This document shows positions 26,681 through 34,366 of a stretch of 64,000 bases of DNA, piece after piece. The stretch is taken from NCBI RefSeq assembly GCF_900105595.1, contig NZ_LT629784.1, forward strand, positions 2,914,001 to 2,978,000, read 5' to 3'. A program made the position numbers and the translations under genes. Source of the DNA: Stappia sp. ES.058 (GTDB lineage: Bacteria > Pseudomonadota > Alphaproteobacteria > Rhizobiales > Stappiaceae). How positions within the stretch are numbered: the first letter of the stretch is position 1; each line of letters starts with the position of its first letter. The notes beneath the pieces are model-generated. The model saw nothing but the letters and a program-made list of their open reading frames with translations. It ran no database searches and was not told the origin of the DNA.

Positions 26681-27253
26681 TCACATCTTGTCGACGTTCA
26701 CGCCGACGGTGACCGCGCCGATCACGGCGCCGCTGTCGGGATCGACAACCGGGACGCTGACCTGGCTTTGCACCGTCTGGGTCGACTCATCTTCTTCCAG
26801 TTCGCTGATGTGCAGCGCATCGGGCCCGACCGAATAGGTCTCCTGCCACTTGGCTTCATCGCCCTGCCAGTAGTCGGAGGTCACGTCGCTCTGGCCGACA
26901 TTGAGGCCCTTGGCGTCCATGACGAAAATCTCGGTGAAAAGCCCGTCGCTGCCGTCCTGGATGTCCATCAGATACCCGGACACCTCGCTGTCGAGCGCGG
27001 CATCGATCATCGGCTGGTCTGCCGCGTCCGTCTGCGCACGCCAGGTCTTGTCGAGCTCCTCGATCTTGGCCTGATCGTATGCAGCGGTGACCTCGTTTTG
27101 GGCCTTCACCGCCTCGATGACTTCGGAAGCTGTTGCGATCTCGGCGATTTTGCCTTTCGCCAGGGCTCCCAGTTCCGCTTCGAACTGATTTGCATTCGCA
27201 AGGCTGACAGTGGCCAGAAGTGTGACGGCCGTCGCAAAAGAGAGTGATTTCAT
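26681..27253 (-). CDS. Secreted PDC-like sensor domain protein
   Basis: 190 residues. Signal peptide [21 protein letters not shown], then a helix ([20 protein letters not shown]) and a PDC/Cache-type sensor fold: [35 protein letters not shown], and [25 protein letters not shown]. No membrane anchor or signalling domain follows, so it is a free periplasmic sensor-like domain. It lies 62 bases upstream of the chemoreceptor on the same strand and probably shares its transcript, so it may present a ligand to it. PDC assignment is from the strand pattern, not from a search. Confidence 0.82.
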   Translation of the reverse strand: MKSLSFATAVTLLATVSLANANQFEAELGALAKGKIAEIATASEVIEAVKAQNEVTAAYDQAKIEELDKTWRAQTDAADQPMIDAALDSEVSGYLMDIQDGSDGLFTEIFVMDAKGLNVGQSDVTSDYWQGDEAKWQETYSVGPDALHISELEEDESTQTVQSQVSVPVVDPDSGAVIGAVTVGVNVDKM

Positions 27254-27342
27254 TATTTTCCCCTTCCGGTTCTTGGTTTTCCTGCCCTATCTTCCGTAGC
27301 GACAATGCCAAAACCGGGTTAACGGGGAGTGGATGTATTTAT

Positions 27343-27362
27343 TTTTATTTCCGGAAATAAAA
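27343..27362. promoter_or_regulatory. Perfect 20-bp palindrome
   Basis: ttttatttccggaaataaaa is fully self-complementary with no loop, which is the form expected of a dimeric repressor operator rather than of a terminator. It lies about 90 bases before the PDC gene start (leftward) and ~330 bases before rplY. Confidence 0.6.
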
Positions 27363-27382
27363 TTGAGATATTCTTCTACTGT

Positions 27383-27436
27383 TCCCTGCAGTTGTATATC
27401 AAGACTATAATGTCCCTGCAATTGCGACATATCAAG
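27383..27436. repeat. Imperfect direct repeats in the AT-rich island
   Basis: The first copy (27383-27403) begins tccctgcagttg and ends tatatcaag. The second (27413-27436) begins tccctgcaattg and ends catatcaag. They share tccctgca-rttg and tatcaag with a 3-base length difference and a 30-base period. They could be tandem binding sites. Confidence 0.5.
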
Positions 27437-27690
27437 TATATCAAATCCGGTAATCACCCGCACAGATTGCATCTCGTTTCTCGAACGCGTGGCCGGGTCG
27501 CGCCTGTTCCGGCACGGCCGGGGCACGGCGCGCGCGCCGCTTGCCCTTTTGCGGGACTTCAGCTATAGCACCGGCGCGCACCTGCACCCCTGGAGGCGGC
27601 GCATTCGGGCCAAAACCGGCCGCCACGCGTTTTCGAACACCGGCAAGCGGTTGAACGCCCGTTTTTCAACACAACTCAAGGAGAACTGCC

Positions 27691-28359
27691 ATGGCTGAAG
27701 GCTATGTGCTGAAGGCTTCGACGAGGGATCGGGTCGGCAAGGGGGCCGCTCGCGCACTCCGTCGTCAGGGCCTCGTCCCCGCCGTGATCTACGGCGACAA
27801 GAAACCCGCGCTTCCCATCGCGATTCCGATGAAGGAATCGACCCTTGTGCTGCACCGCGGCGGGTTCATGATCAATCTCGGCACCATCGAGGTGGACGGC
27901 AAGTCGCATCGCGTCATCGCCAAGGACTACCAGCTCGACCCGGTGCGCGACGACCTCATTCACGTCGACTTCCTGCGCGTCGCGAAGGGTTCGGAGCTGA
28001 CCGTCGACATTCCGGTTCACTTCATCAATGAAGAGTCATGCCCGGGCCTCAAGGAGGGCGGCATGCTGAACGTGGTGCGTCATACCGTCGAAATGACGGT
28101 TCCCGCAGACTCCATTCCCGATGAGTTGATCGTCGATCTCGCAACGGCGCAAGTGGGTGACTCGATCCACATCTCGTCCATCGATGTGCCGCAGGGATGC
28201 ATCCCGACGATCACCGACCGCGACTTCACCGTCGCCACCATCGCCGCACCGGGCGGCGGATCAACCGCTGAAGACGAAGCAGAAGACGAAGCGGAAGATG
28301 CGGCTGAAGAAGAAGCCGACGACAAGGCCGAAGACAAGGCCGAGGACTCGAAAGACTGA
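27691..28359 (+). CDS. rplY: 50S ribosomal protein L25 (CTC form)
   Basis: 222 residues. The long TL5/CTC form: an N-terminal 5S rRNA-binding domain ([32 protein letters not shown]) and a C-terminal β domain ([31 protein letters not shown]). The last ~35 residues are an acidic tail of repeated AEDE/AED units with Lys-Glu-Asp. A good ribosome binding site (aaggag) lies 7 bases before the ATG. It precedes pth and ychF in the common order. Confidence 0.97.
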   Translation: MAEGYVLKASTRDRVGKGAARALRRQGLVPAVIYGDKKPALPIAIPMKESTLVLHRGGFMINLGTIEVDGKSHRVIAKDYQLDPVRDDLIHVDFLRVAKGSELTVDIPVHFINEESCPGLKEGGMLNVVRHTVEMTVPADSIPDELIVDLATAQVGDSIHISSIDVPQGCIPTITDRDFTVATIAAPGGGSTAEDEAEDEAEDAAEEEADDKAEDKAEDSKD

Positions 28360-28369
28360 CACGGCTGGC

Positions 28370-28397
28370 TGTTTCGGCCTCAAACGGGGCCGGAACA
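28370..28397 (+). other. Hairpin between rplY and pth
   Basis: tgtttcggcc (28370-28379) and ggccggaaca (28388-28397) form a 10-bp stem with one G-T pair and an 8-base loop. No T-run follows, so it is more likely an mRNA processing or stabilising hairpin that lowers pth relative to rplY than a full terminator. Confidence 0.5.
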
Positions 28398-28427
28398 CCC
28401 CGCGATGGCGGATGACGGAGAGAACCC

Positions 28428-29180
28428 ATGCGGCTCATCGTCGGTCTCGGCAACCCCGGGGCCAAATACGCCCGCAACCGGCACAACATCGGTTTCATGG
28501 CCGTGGAGGCGATCCACGGCCATCATTCGTCGTTCACCCCATGGCGGAACCGGTTCAAGGCCGAGGTGGCGGAAGGCACGCTTGACGGGGAGAAGGTTCT
28601 CCTCATGAAGCCCCAGACCTTCATGAACGAGTCCGGCCGCGCCGTCGGCGAGGCGGCCCGCTTCTTCAAGCTCTCCCCCGCCGATGTGGTCGTCCTGTAC
28701 GATGAACTCGATCTTGCGCCCGGCAAGGTCCGGGTGAAGACCGGAGGCGGAAGCGGCGGCCACAACGGTATTCGCTCCATCGACGCGCATCTCGGCAAGG
28801 ACTATGTCCGGGTGCGCCTCGGCATCGATCATCCCGGTCACAAGGATCGCGTGACCGCCCATGTTCTGGGCGACTTCTCCAGGGCCGACCGCGATTGGCT
28901 CGATCCGCTGCTGGACGAAACCGGTCGCGAGGCGGCGCTTCTGCTTGGCGATCGTACGTCGGAATTTTGCAACCGCATTCACCGGGCGCTTCCCGCACAA
29001 AAAACAACGACGACAACAACAACTAAAACAACGCCGGCGAAAGCATCGGGAACAGGGCCCAAGGTTGCGCCGCGCCCCGATGCGCAAGGACGCTGGAAAC
29101 CAGCACCGGCGCACAAGGACACAAAGCCGCGCGGCGCCCTTGCTGAAGGGTTGGCCCGCATGTTTGGCAAGAAGGATTGA
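28428..29180 (+). CDS. pth: Peptidyl-tRNA hydrolase with a Thr/Lys-rich C-terminal extension
   Basis: 250 residues. Cleaves peptidyl-tRNA that drops off the ribosome. The catalytic core is complete in ~190 residues: [20 protein letters not shown] with catalytic His19, [44 protein letters not shown]. The remaining ~60 residues are a low-complexity extension: seven Thr in a row, then Lys/Pro/Ala-rich, ending [13 protein letters not shown]. The coding DNA there is an acaac-type trinucleotide repeat (about 29000-29035). Such tails occur in alphaproteobacterial Pth, but a seven-Thr run is unusual. Confidence 0.96.
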   Translation: MRLIVGLGNPGAKYARNRHNIGFMAVEAIHGHHSSFTPWRNRFKAEVAEGTLDGEKVLLMKPQTFMNESGRAVGEAARFFKLSPADVVVLYDELDLAPGKVRVKTGGGSGGHNGIRSIDAHLGKDYVRVRLGIDHPGHKDRVTAHVLGDFSRADRDWLDPLLDETGREAALLLGDRTSEFCNRIHRALPAQKTTTTTTTKTTPAKASGTGPKVAPRPDAQGRWKPAPAHKDTKPRGALAEGLARMFGKKD

Positions 29181-29186
29181 ACGACA

Positions 29187-30287
29187 ATGGGTTTTCAGTG
29201 CGGCATCGTCGGCCTCCCGAACGTGGGCAAGTCCACGCTGTTCAACGCCTTGACCAAGACGGCGGCGGCACAGGCGGCGAATTATCCCTTTTGCACGATC
29301 GAACCCAACACGGGCGAGGTCGCCGTTCCGGATCCGCGCCTCAACGATATCGCCGCGATCGCCAAGTCGGCAAACATCCTGCCGACACGGCTGACCTTCG
29401 TCGACATCGCCGGCCTGGTGCGCGGCGCGTCCAAGGGCGAGGGCCTCGGCAACCAGTTCCTCGCCAACATCCGCGAAGTCGATGCCATCGCGCATGTTCT
29501 GCGCTGCTTCGAGGATGACGACATCACCCATGTCGACGGGCGCATCGACCCGATCGCCGACGCCCAGACGGTCGAGACGGAGCTGATGATCGCCGACCTG
29601 GAAAGCCTGGAACGCCGTCTGGCACCCCTGAAGAAAAAGGCAACCGGCGGCGACAAGGACGCCAAGGCCGTCATTCCGATCATGGAAGGCGCGCTCGCGC
29701 TGCTTAACGACGGCAAACCGGCCCGGCTTCTCGACGTCACCACGCCGGAGGACAGGAAGATCCTCGACGGCCTCAACCTGCTCTCGACCAAGCCGATCCT
29801 CTATGTCTGCAACGTCGAGGAAACCTCGGCGGGCGAGGGCAATGCCCAGTCGGACCGCGTCCGCGAGATGGCGGAGGCCGAAGGGGCTGCCTGCGTCGTG
29901 ATTTCGGCGGCGATCGAGGCGGAAATCGCCCAGCTCGACGACAGCGAACAGGCCGATTACCTGGAGACGATGGGACTGAGTGAGCCCGGTCTCGACCGCC
30001 TGATCCGCGCCGGCTACGACCTGCTGGAGCTGATCACCTATTTCACCGCAGGTCCCAAGGAAACCCGCGCCTGGACGATTCAAAAGGGCACCAAGGCGCC
30101 GCAGGCGGCGGCCGTGATCCACACCGATTTCGAACGCGGCTTCATCCGGGCGCAGACCATCGCCTTCGACGACTATGTCGCGCTTGGCGGCGAGAGCGGC
30201 GCCAAGGAAGCCGGCAAGGCGCGCGACGAGGGCAAGGAATACGTGGTGAAGGACGGCGACGTCCTGCTGTTCAAGTTCAACACCTGA
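29187..30287 (+). CDS. ychF: Redox-regulated ATPase YchF
   Basis: 366 residues, Obg-like P-loop protein that prefers ATP. G1 GLPNVGKSTLFNALT (8-22), PFCTIEPNTGEVAVPD, G3 FVDIAGLVRGASKGEGLGNQ, G4-like YVCNVEE, a coiled-coil insert (~130-190), and the C-terminal TGS domain (TYFTAGPKETRAWTIQKGT, DGDVLLFKFNT). YchF binds ribosomes and affects the oxidative stress response. It starts 6 bases after pth and ends before a strong terminator. Confidence 0.97.
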   Translation: MGFQCGIVGLPNVGKSTLFNALTKTAAAQAANYPFCTIEPNTGEVAVPDPRLNDIAAIAKSANILPTRLTFVDIAGLVRGASKGEGLGNQFLANIREVDAIAHVLRCFEDDDITHVDGRIDPIADAQTVETELMIADLESLERRLAPLKKKATGGDKDAKAVIPIMEGALALLNDGKPARLLDVTTPEDRKILDGLNLLSTKPILYVCNVEETSAGEGNAQSDRVREMAEAEGAACVVISAAIEAEIAQLDDSEQADYLETMGLSEPGLDRLIRAGYDLLELITYFTAGPKETRAWTIQKGTKAPQAAAVIHTDFERGFIRAQTIAFDDYVALGGESGAKEAGKARDEGKEYVVKDGDVLLFKFNT

Positions 30288-30325
30288 AGACGGCGTCTCC
30301 CGCTTTCATTGCATGGTTTCACGAC

Positions 30326-30361
30326 CCGGCCGGCGGCGCCCCCGCCGGCCGGATGCGTTTT
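30326..30361 (+). terminator. Rho-independent terminator of rplY-pth-ychF
   Basis: An 11-bp perfect stem, ccggccggcgg (30326-30336) and ccgccggccgg (30342-30352) with a 5-base loop, is followed within six bases by gtttt. It lies 39 bases after the ychF stop. Confidence 0.85.
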
Positions 30362-30400
30362 GAAGGAGTGGGATTCTCTTCGGAAAACAGCAGAAACCGC

Positions 30401-30452
30401 AACGTCATTTTTGGATTAAGCTTTTATTTTCATTGATTGTTTTCCTGACGTT
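30401..30452. repeat. Inverted repeat upstream of the choloylglycine hydrolase-like gene
   Basis: aacgtca (30401-30407) and tgacgtt (30446-30452) are complementary and lie 38 bases apart, with AT-rich DNA between them. A ttgacg hexamer follows at 30459-30464 and could be a -35 element for the downstream gene. Spacing suggests a looped operator pair; this is inference. Confidence 0.4.
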
Positions 30453-30518
30453 AAAGGCTTGACGCTAGAGCTGGTCTCATCGCTTTTCGTTCAACGCCCC
30501 ACGTCAGGAACCGCTCGC

Positions 30519-31613
30519 ATGACCAAGTCCAAGATCCTGCCCGCTCTCGCCGCAGCCCTCATGTTCGGCGCCAGCATCCTGCCCCAGACCGCCGCCGCCT
30601 GCACGCGAACCGTCTATGTCGGCGACGACAACACGGTGATCACCGGCCGCAACATGGACTGGATGGAGGACATGCAGACCGATCTCTGGATCTTCCCGCG
30701 CGGCATGAAGCGCTCCGGCAATGCCGGCCCCGGCTCGCCGGAATGGACCGCCAGATACGGCAGCGTGATCGCGTCGGGCTACAACACAGCAAGCGCCGAC
30801 GGCATGAACGAAAAGGGCCTCGTCGCGAACATGCTCTATCTGGCGGAATCCGACTACGGCAACGACACCGACCGCACGCCGCTGGTGATCGGCTTGTGGG
30901 CACAATATGTGCTCGACAATTTCGCCAGTGTCGCCGAAACGGTCGAGGGCCTGAAAGCAGCCGACTTCCGGATCGTCGCGCCGAAGCTTCCCAACGGATC
31001 CGCCGCGACACTGCATCTGTCGATCTCCGATCCGAGCGGCGACAGCGCGATCTTCGAGTATGTGAACGGCGAACTCGTCGTCCATCACAGCAAGGACTAC
31101 AAGGTGATGACCAATTCGCCGGTGTACGAACAGCAGCTGGCGCTCACCACCTATTGGGACAAGATCGGCGGCAATGCCTTCCTGCCGGGCACCGTCAGCG
31201 CGGCCGACCGCTTCGTGCGCGCCTCCTTCCTGCTGGATGCGACCACCAAGACGCTGGACAAGAACTACATCGCCTCGGTTCCGGGCAAGACCTACGCCAA
31301 TCAGGCCGTCGCCCAGTCGCTTTCCATCATGCGCGGCGTGAGCGTGCCGCTCGGCATCTCGACGCCCGGCGAGCCGAACATCGCCTCGACCCTGTGGCGG
31401 ACGGCCGCCGACCAGACCAACCTGGTGTATTTCTTCGACAGCGCCACGACGCCGAACACGTTCTGGGTCGACTTCGAGGATATCGACTTCTCCGAAGGAA
31501 CCAAGCCGAAGAAACTGGCGATTGCGGGCGGCAACTATTATTCCGGCAATGCGGCCGAACACTTCCAAGAGGCCAAGCCGTTCGCGTTCATGTCGGCCGA
31601 CGGCCAGGAATAA
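30519..31613 (+). CDS. Exported choloylglycine hydrolase / penicillin V acylase-like amidase
   Basis: 364 residues, linear amide C-N hydrolase of the Ntn family. A signal peptide (KILPALAAALMFGASILPQTAAA) ends exactly before Cys28 of CTRTVYVGDD, so cleavage creates the catalytic N-terminal cysteine. GRNMDWMEDMQTDLWIFPRG and the Asn in the GLVANMLYLAESDYG region match the family pocket. Substrates of relatives are conjugated bile salts, penicillin V and acyl-homoserine lactones. In a non-intestinal alphaproteobacterium an AHL or other N-acyl amide is more likely, but this is inference. An ATG at 30459 would add 20 residues before the signal peptide. Confidence 0.92.
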   Translation: MTKSKILPALAAALMFGASILPQTAAACTRTVYVGDDNTVITGRNMDWMEDMQTDLWIFPRGMKRSGNAGPGSPEWTARYGSVIASGYNTASADGMNEKGLVANMLYLAESDYGNDTDRTPLVIGLWAQYVLDNFASVAETVEGLKAADFRIVAPKLPNGSAATLHLSISDPSGDSAIFEYVNGELVVHHSKDYKVMTNSPVYEQQLALTTYWDKIGGNAFLPGTVSAADRFVRASFLLDATTKTLDKNYIASVPGKTYANQAVAQSLSIMRGVSVPLGISTPGEPNIASTLWRTAADQTNLVYFFDSATTPNTFWVDFEDIDFSEGTKPKKLAIAGGNYYSGNAAEHFQEAKPFAFMSADGQE

Positions 31614-31661
31614 GCCGTCCGGCACCGGCCCCGAACGCGGGAGTTCAGACCGAGGAGCAGC

Positions 31662-31688
31662 GAGCGGGGGGAGCCTTTTCTCCCGCTC
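31662..31688 (+). terminator. Possible terminator of the choloylglycine hydrolase-like gene
   Basis: gagcggg (31662-31668) and cccgctc (31682-31688) form a 7-bp GC stem around a 13-base loop and are followed by ctttaaa. The T-run is short, so this is a weak call. Confidence 0.45.
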
Positions 31689-31801
31689 CTTTAAACCCGC
31701 CTTGCCGACGGACGATTGTCTGCTTCTGGATTGGCGCAGCCCCGGCTAGACTGATGCGCCGCGCCAAGTCGGTGCGCGTTTCGCCCTTGGGGGACTCTCA
31801 C

Positions 31802-32167
31802 ATGCGTCTGCATCACCTGGCTTTTGTCGCGGCTGTCGCTGCGCCGCTTCTGACCGGCTCCGCGCTGGCGCAGGGAACGGGCTCGGAAGGCTATTTCGAG
31901 GTCCACAACAACACCGAGGCCCACACCGTCGTCGGATTTTATACAAACGACGGGTCCGGCTGGAGCCAGAACTGGCTAGGCGACATCATCGATCCGGACG
32001 GCAGCGCGCGCGCCGAGTTCACCTCGGATACCGGAAACTGCGATCAGACCCTGCGCGTCGGCTGGCTCGGAGAGGACGGCACGGAGGTGCTCGACGAGCC
32101 GATCTCCATCGACATCTGCGCGGCGAGCGACATCTATCTCGACGACAACGAAATCTATTTCGACTGA
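31802..32167 (+). CDS. Small secreted acidic protein, function unknown
   Basis: 121 residues. Signal peptide MRLHHLAFVAAVAAPLLTGSALA, then ~98 residues rich in Asp and Glu (YFEVHNNTEAHTVVGFYTND, WLGDIIDPDGSARAEFTSDT, EPISIDICAASDIYLDDNEI). Two cysteines (in GNCDQT and DICAAS) could form a disulfide. I do not recognise the family. The alternating strand pattern suggests a small β-sandwich. It stands alone between the choloylglycine hydrolase-like gene and the MaoC pair. Confidence 0.78.
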   Translation: MRLHHLAFVAAVAAPLLTGSALAQGTGSEGYFEVHNNTEAHTVVGFYTNDGSGWSQNWLGDIIDPDGSARAEFTSDTGNCDQTLRVGWLGEDGTEVLDEPISIDICAASDIYLDDNEIYFD

Positions 32168-32218
32168 CGGGAACGGATCCACTCGACACCGCACCGGGGC
32201 TGCGTATAGTCCGGCGTC

Positions 32219-32677
32219 ATGAGTGAGTTCCGCTATTTCGAGGACTTCCATCCGGGCGAGACGCTGTCGCTCGGATCGAAGACCGTCAGCCGCGACGAGA
32301 TCGTCGCCTTCGCAGCCGAGTTCGATCCGCAGCCGTTCCATCTCGACGAGGATGCCGGCACGGCGTCCCTGCTCGGCGGCCTGGCCGCATCCGGCTGGCA
32401 TACCGCATCGATGCTGATGCGCCTGCTGTGCGACAACCTCCTTCTCGCCTCATCCTGCAGGGGCTCGCCCGGCGTCGAGGACCTGCGCTGGATGCGGCCC
32501 GTCCATCCCGGCGACACATTGACGGCACGTGCGGAGGTCGTATCGACCCGCGCCCTGCGGTCCCGCCCCGACCTTGGCCTCGTGCAGTTCGTCTTCACAC
32601 TGACGAACCAGAAAGATATCGCCGTCATGAGCGAGAAGAGCGCAATCCTGTTCGAACGACGGGAGACAGGCCAATGA
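32219..32677 (+). CDS. MaoC-like hot-dog dehydratase, first of a pair
   Basis: 152 residues, hot-dog fold. The hydratase 2 motif is FAAEFDPQPFHLDEDAG (~31-47), with the catalytic Asp and His, followed by GLAASGWHTASMLMRLL. Members hydrate (R)-specific enoyl-CoA or related acyl-CoA. The ATG of the next gene overlaps the TGA here (ATGA), so two paralogues are made together and may form a heterodimer. Confidence 0.9.
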   Translation: MSEFRYFEDFHPGETLSLGSKTVSRDEIVAFAAEFDPQPFHLDEDAGTASLLGGLAASGWHTASMLMRLLCDNLLLASSCRGSPGVEDLRWMRPVHPGDTLTARAEVVSTRALRSRPDLGLVQFVFTLTNQKDIAVMSEKSAILFERRETGQ

Positions 32678-33147
32678 GTTGGTTCGAAGACCTGCAGATC
32701 GGGGAGGTCCGCGACCTTGGCGGCTACACGTTTACGGCCGAGGCGATCACGCAATTCGCCGGATCCTTCGACCCGCAGCCGTTTCACCTGTCCGACGCGG
32801 CGGCACGGGAAACGCATTTCGGAGCGCTCTGCGCGTCCGGCTGGCACACGGCCGCCGTGTGGATGAAACTCCTCGTGGCAAGCGTGAAGGCCGAGACGAA
32901 ACGAACGGGAGAGCCGTCGCGCTTCGGCCCCTCGCCCGGTTTCTCCGACCTGAAATGGATCCGCCCGGTCTTCGCCGGCGACACCATCCGCTACACGTCC
33001 CGACTGGCGGACAAGACGCCCCTGAAGACCCGACCGGGCTGGGGACTTGCCATTCACGAGAACGAGGGCGTCAATCAGGACGGCGTGACGGTGTTTTCCT
33101 TCACCGGAAAAGTGCTCGTGGCCCGGCGACCGGACGCGTCCGGCTGA
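32674..33147 (+). CDS. MaoC-like hot-dog dehydratase, second of a pair
   Basis: 157 residues. It repeats the layout of its neighbour: MSWFEDLQIGEVRDLGGYTF, the motif FAGSFDPQPFHLSDAAA, ALCASGWHTAAVWMKLL, and FSDLKWIRPVFAGDTIRY. The frame is open ~250 bases upstream inside the first gene, but the ATGA overlap and homology fix the start at 32674. A hairpin spans its stop codon and the stop of the convergent GNAT. Confidence 0.9.
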   Translation: MSWFEDLQIGEVRDLGGYTFTAEAITQFAGSFDPQPFHLSDAAARETHFGALCASGWHTAAVWMKLLVASVKAETKRTGEPSRFGPSPGFSDLKWIRPVFAGDTIRYTSRLADKTPLKTRPGWGLAIHENEGVNQDGVTVFSFTGKVLVARRPDASG

Positions 33148-33164
33148 CGCATGCCCTGCGTCAG
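33144..33164. terminator. Bidirectional hairpin shared by two stop codons
   Basis: ctgacgca (33144-33151) and tgcgtcag (33157-33164) form a perfect 8-bp stem with a 5-base loop. The left arm holds the TGA of the MaoC gene and the right arm holds the stop of the GNAT gene on the other strand. No T-run follows; it may act as a barrier between the convergent transcripts. Confidence 0.55.
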
Positions 33165-33640
33165 ATCTTGCGCGCGAAGACGACTTCGTCGTGGATCGGA
33201 ATGCCGTATTCGCCGGTCAGCGGAATTTCCGGTTTGAGCTTGCGCTCCTCGTCGATGGCGCCGGGCACCAGCTTTTCCAGCCGGAAGCCGCGGCGCTGAT
33301 AGAAGCGGAAGGCATCAAGGTTGTCGTTGGAGGTGCGCACCATCAGTCGGCGAATGCCGCTCTCGACCGCCGACCCGACGACCGAATTGAGCAGCAGCGT
33401 TCCAACGCCGCTCCAGCGGCTCAGCGAATCCAGCGTCAGGATTTCCCACTCGTCGTCCCGCTTGATCAGCGTGACCAGACCGGCGACCTCGCCATCGTCT
33501 TCGGCAATGAAGCCCGGCAGGCGGGACGCGTCGATCATCTCGCCCTCGATCAGGATCTCCGGGCTGGTCCAGCGCCGTGTCAGAAGGTCGACGACCGCGG
33601 GACGATCATCTTCCGTCGTGGCTCGGATGCTCACCGCCAT
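33161..33640 (-). CDS. GNAT family N-acetyltransferase
   Basis: 159 residues. GNAT landmarks: an N-terminal MAVSIRATTEDDRPAVVDLL, the β4-β5 region AGLVTLIKRDDEWEILTLDS, the acetyl-CoA loop RWSGVGTLLLNSVV and the late NLDAFRFYQRRGFRLEKL. The acceptor is unknown. Convergent with the second MaoC gene; upstream is the start region of no other gene on the same strand within 57 bases of bluB. Confidence 0.88.
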   Translation of the reverse strand: MAVSIRATTEDDRPAVVDLLTRRWTSPEILIEGEMIDASRLPGFIAEDDGEVAGLVTLIKRDDEWEILTLDSLSRWSGVGTLLLNSVVGSAVESGIRRLMVRTSNDNLDAFRFYQRRGFRLEKLVPGAIDEERKLKPEIPLTGEYGIPIHDEVVFARKI

Positions 33641-33697
33641 TTTGCTACCCCTGTCAGTTGCAGCGCTTCGCGACCATCATGGCTCGGCGTCGCGCAT

Positions 33698-34366
33698 TCA
33701 TCTGTGCACCCATCGCGCATCGAGGCCCGTGCCGGCCTGCCAGCCGGCCCGTTCCAGCTCCGGATCAAGATGCTCCTCGGCCGGAAAGCCCATGCACAGA
33801 TAGGCAATTAAGCGCCATGAAGGCGGCACGTCCAGCGCTCGTGTGACGATTTCAGGTTCCAGGATCGACACCCATCCAAGTCCCACCCCATGCGCGCGCG
33901 CCGCAAGCCACAACGTGTTGACGGCGCAGACGCAGGAATAGGCCAGCATCTCCGGCATGCTGCGCCGCCCCAGCCCTGCCCCCTGACGTGTCCCCTCATC
34001 GCAGAACACGGCGAGCTGAACCGGTGCGAGGGAAAGCCCCTCAAGCTTGAGGGTGGCATAGAGACGGGCTGATTCGCCCGAGTAGGATGCCAGCGCCTGG
34101 GAATTGGCCCGCTGGAAACTGGACCGCACGGCCTCGCGGCGCTCGGACTCGTCGACCGTCACGAAGCGCCAGGGCTGGCTGTTGCCCACCGATGGCGCCA
34201 TATGCGCCGCTAGCAGCAGCCGTTGAAGCAGATCGTCGGCTATCGGATCCGTTCGGAAACGCCGCACGTCGCGGCGCCAGGCCAACAGATCCTCAAAGCG
34301 CGCGACAAACGCCGCGCTGAAGGCCGCTTCCCCACCCGGCCCGCCGCTATCCGGCGCCTGGGTCAA
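33698..34366 (-). CDS. bluB: 5,6-dimethylbenzimidazole synthase
   Basis: 222 residues from a TTG start that overlaps the apt stop (TTGA), which sets translational coupling. An in-frame ATG at 34459 would lie deep inside apt. BluB is a flavin-destroying oxygenase that turns FMNH2 into 5,6-dimethylbenzimidazole, the lower ligand of vitamin B12. Motifs: [33 protein letters not shown] and [15 protein letters not shown]. Length and motifs fit the family. No other cobalamin gene lies in the window. Coupling to apt is odd, since apt makes AMP from adenine; the shared theme may be nucleotide base handling. Confidence 0.92.
   Translation of the reverse strand: MTQAPDSGGPGGEAAFSAAFVARFEDLLAWRRDVRRFRTDPIADDLLQRLLLAAHMAPSVGNSQPWRFVTVDESERREAVRSSFQRANSQALASYSGESARLYATLKLEGLSLAPVQLAVFCDEGTRQGAGLGRRSMPEMLAYSCVCAVNTLWLAARAHGVGLGWVSILEPEIVTRALDVPPSWRLIAYLCMGFPAEEHLDPELERAGWQAGTGLDARWVHR

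Larger units (their letters stand above)
27254..27690. other. AT-rich intergenic island upstream of rplY
   Basis: 437 bases between the secreted PDC gene (leftward) and rplY (rightward). The part 27330-27470 is far more AT-rich than any other stretch of the window and holds a perfect 20-bp palindrome and a pair of imperfect direct repeats, described separately. The rest (27480-27690) returns to normal base composition and gives no supportable gene. Both promoters must lie here. Confidence 0.6.

Noticed and set aside
27329..27568. A 79-codon frame through the AT-rich island
   Set aside because: It lacks a ribosome binding site, is hydrophobic only where the DNA is AT-rich, then turns into Arg/Pro/Ala shadow sequence.
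28380..30122. A 580-codon minus-strand frame over pth and ychF
   Set aside because: Both sense genes have complete family motifs. The antisense product is low-complexity and matches nothing.
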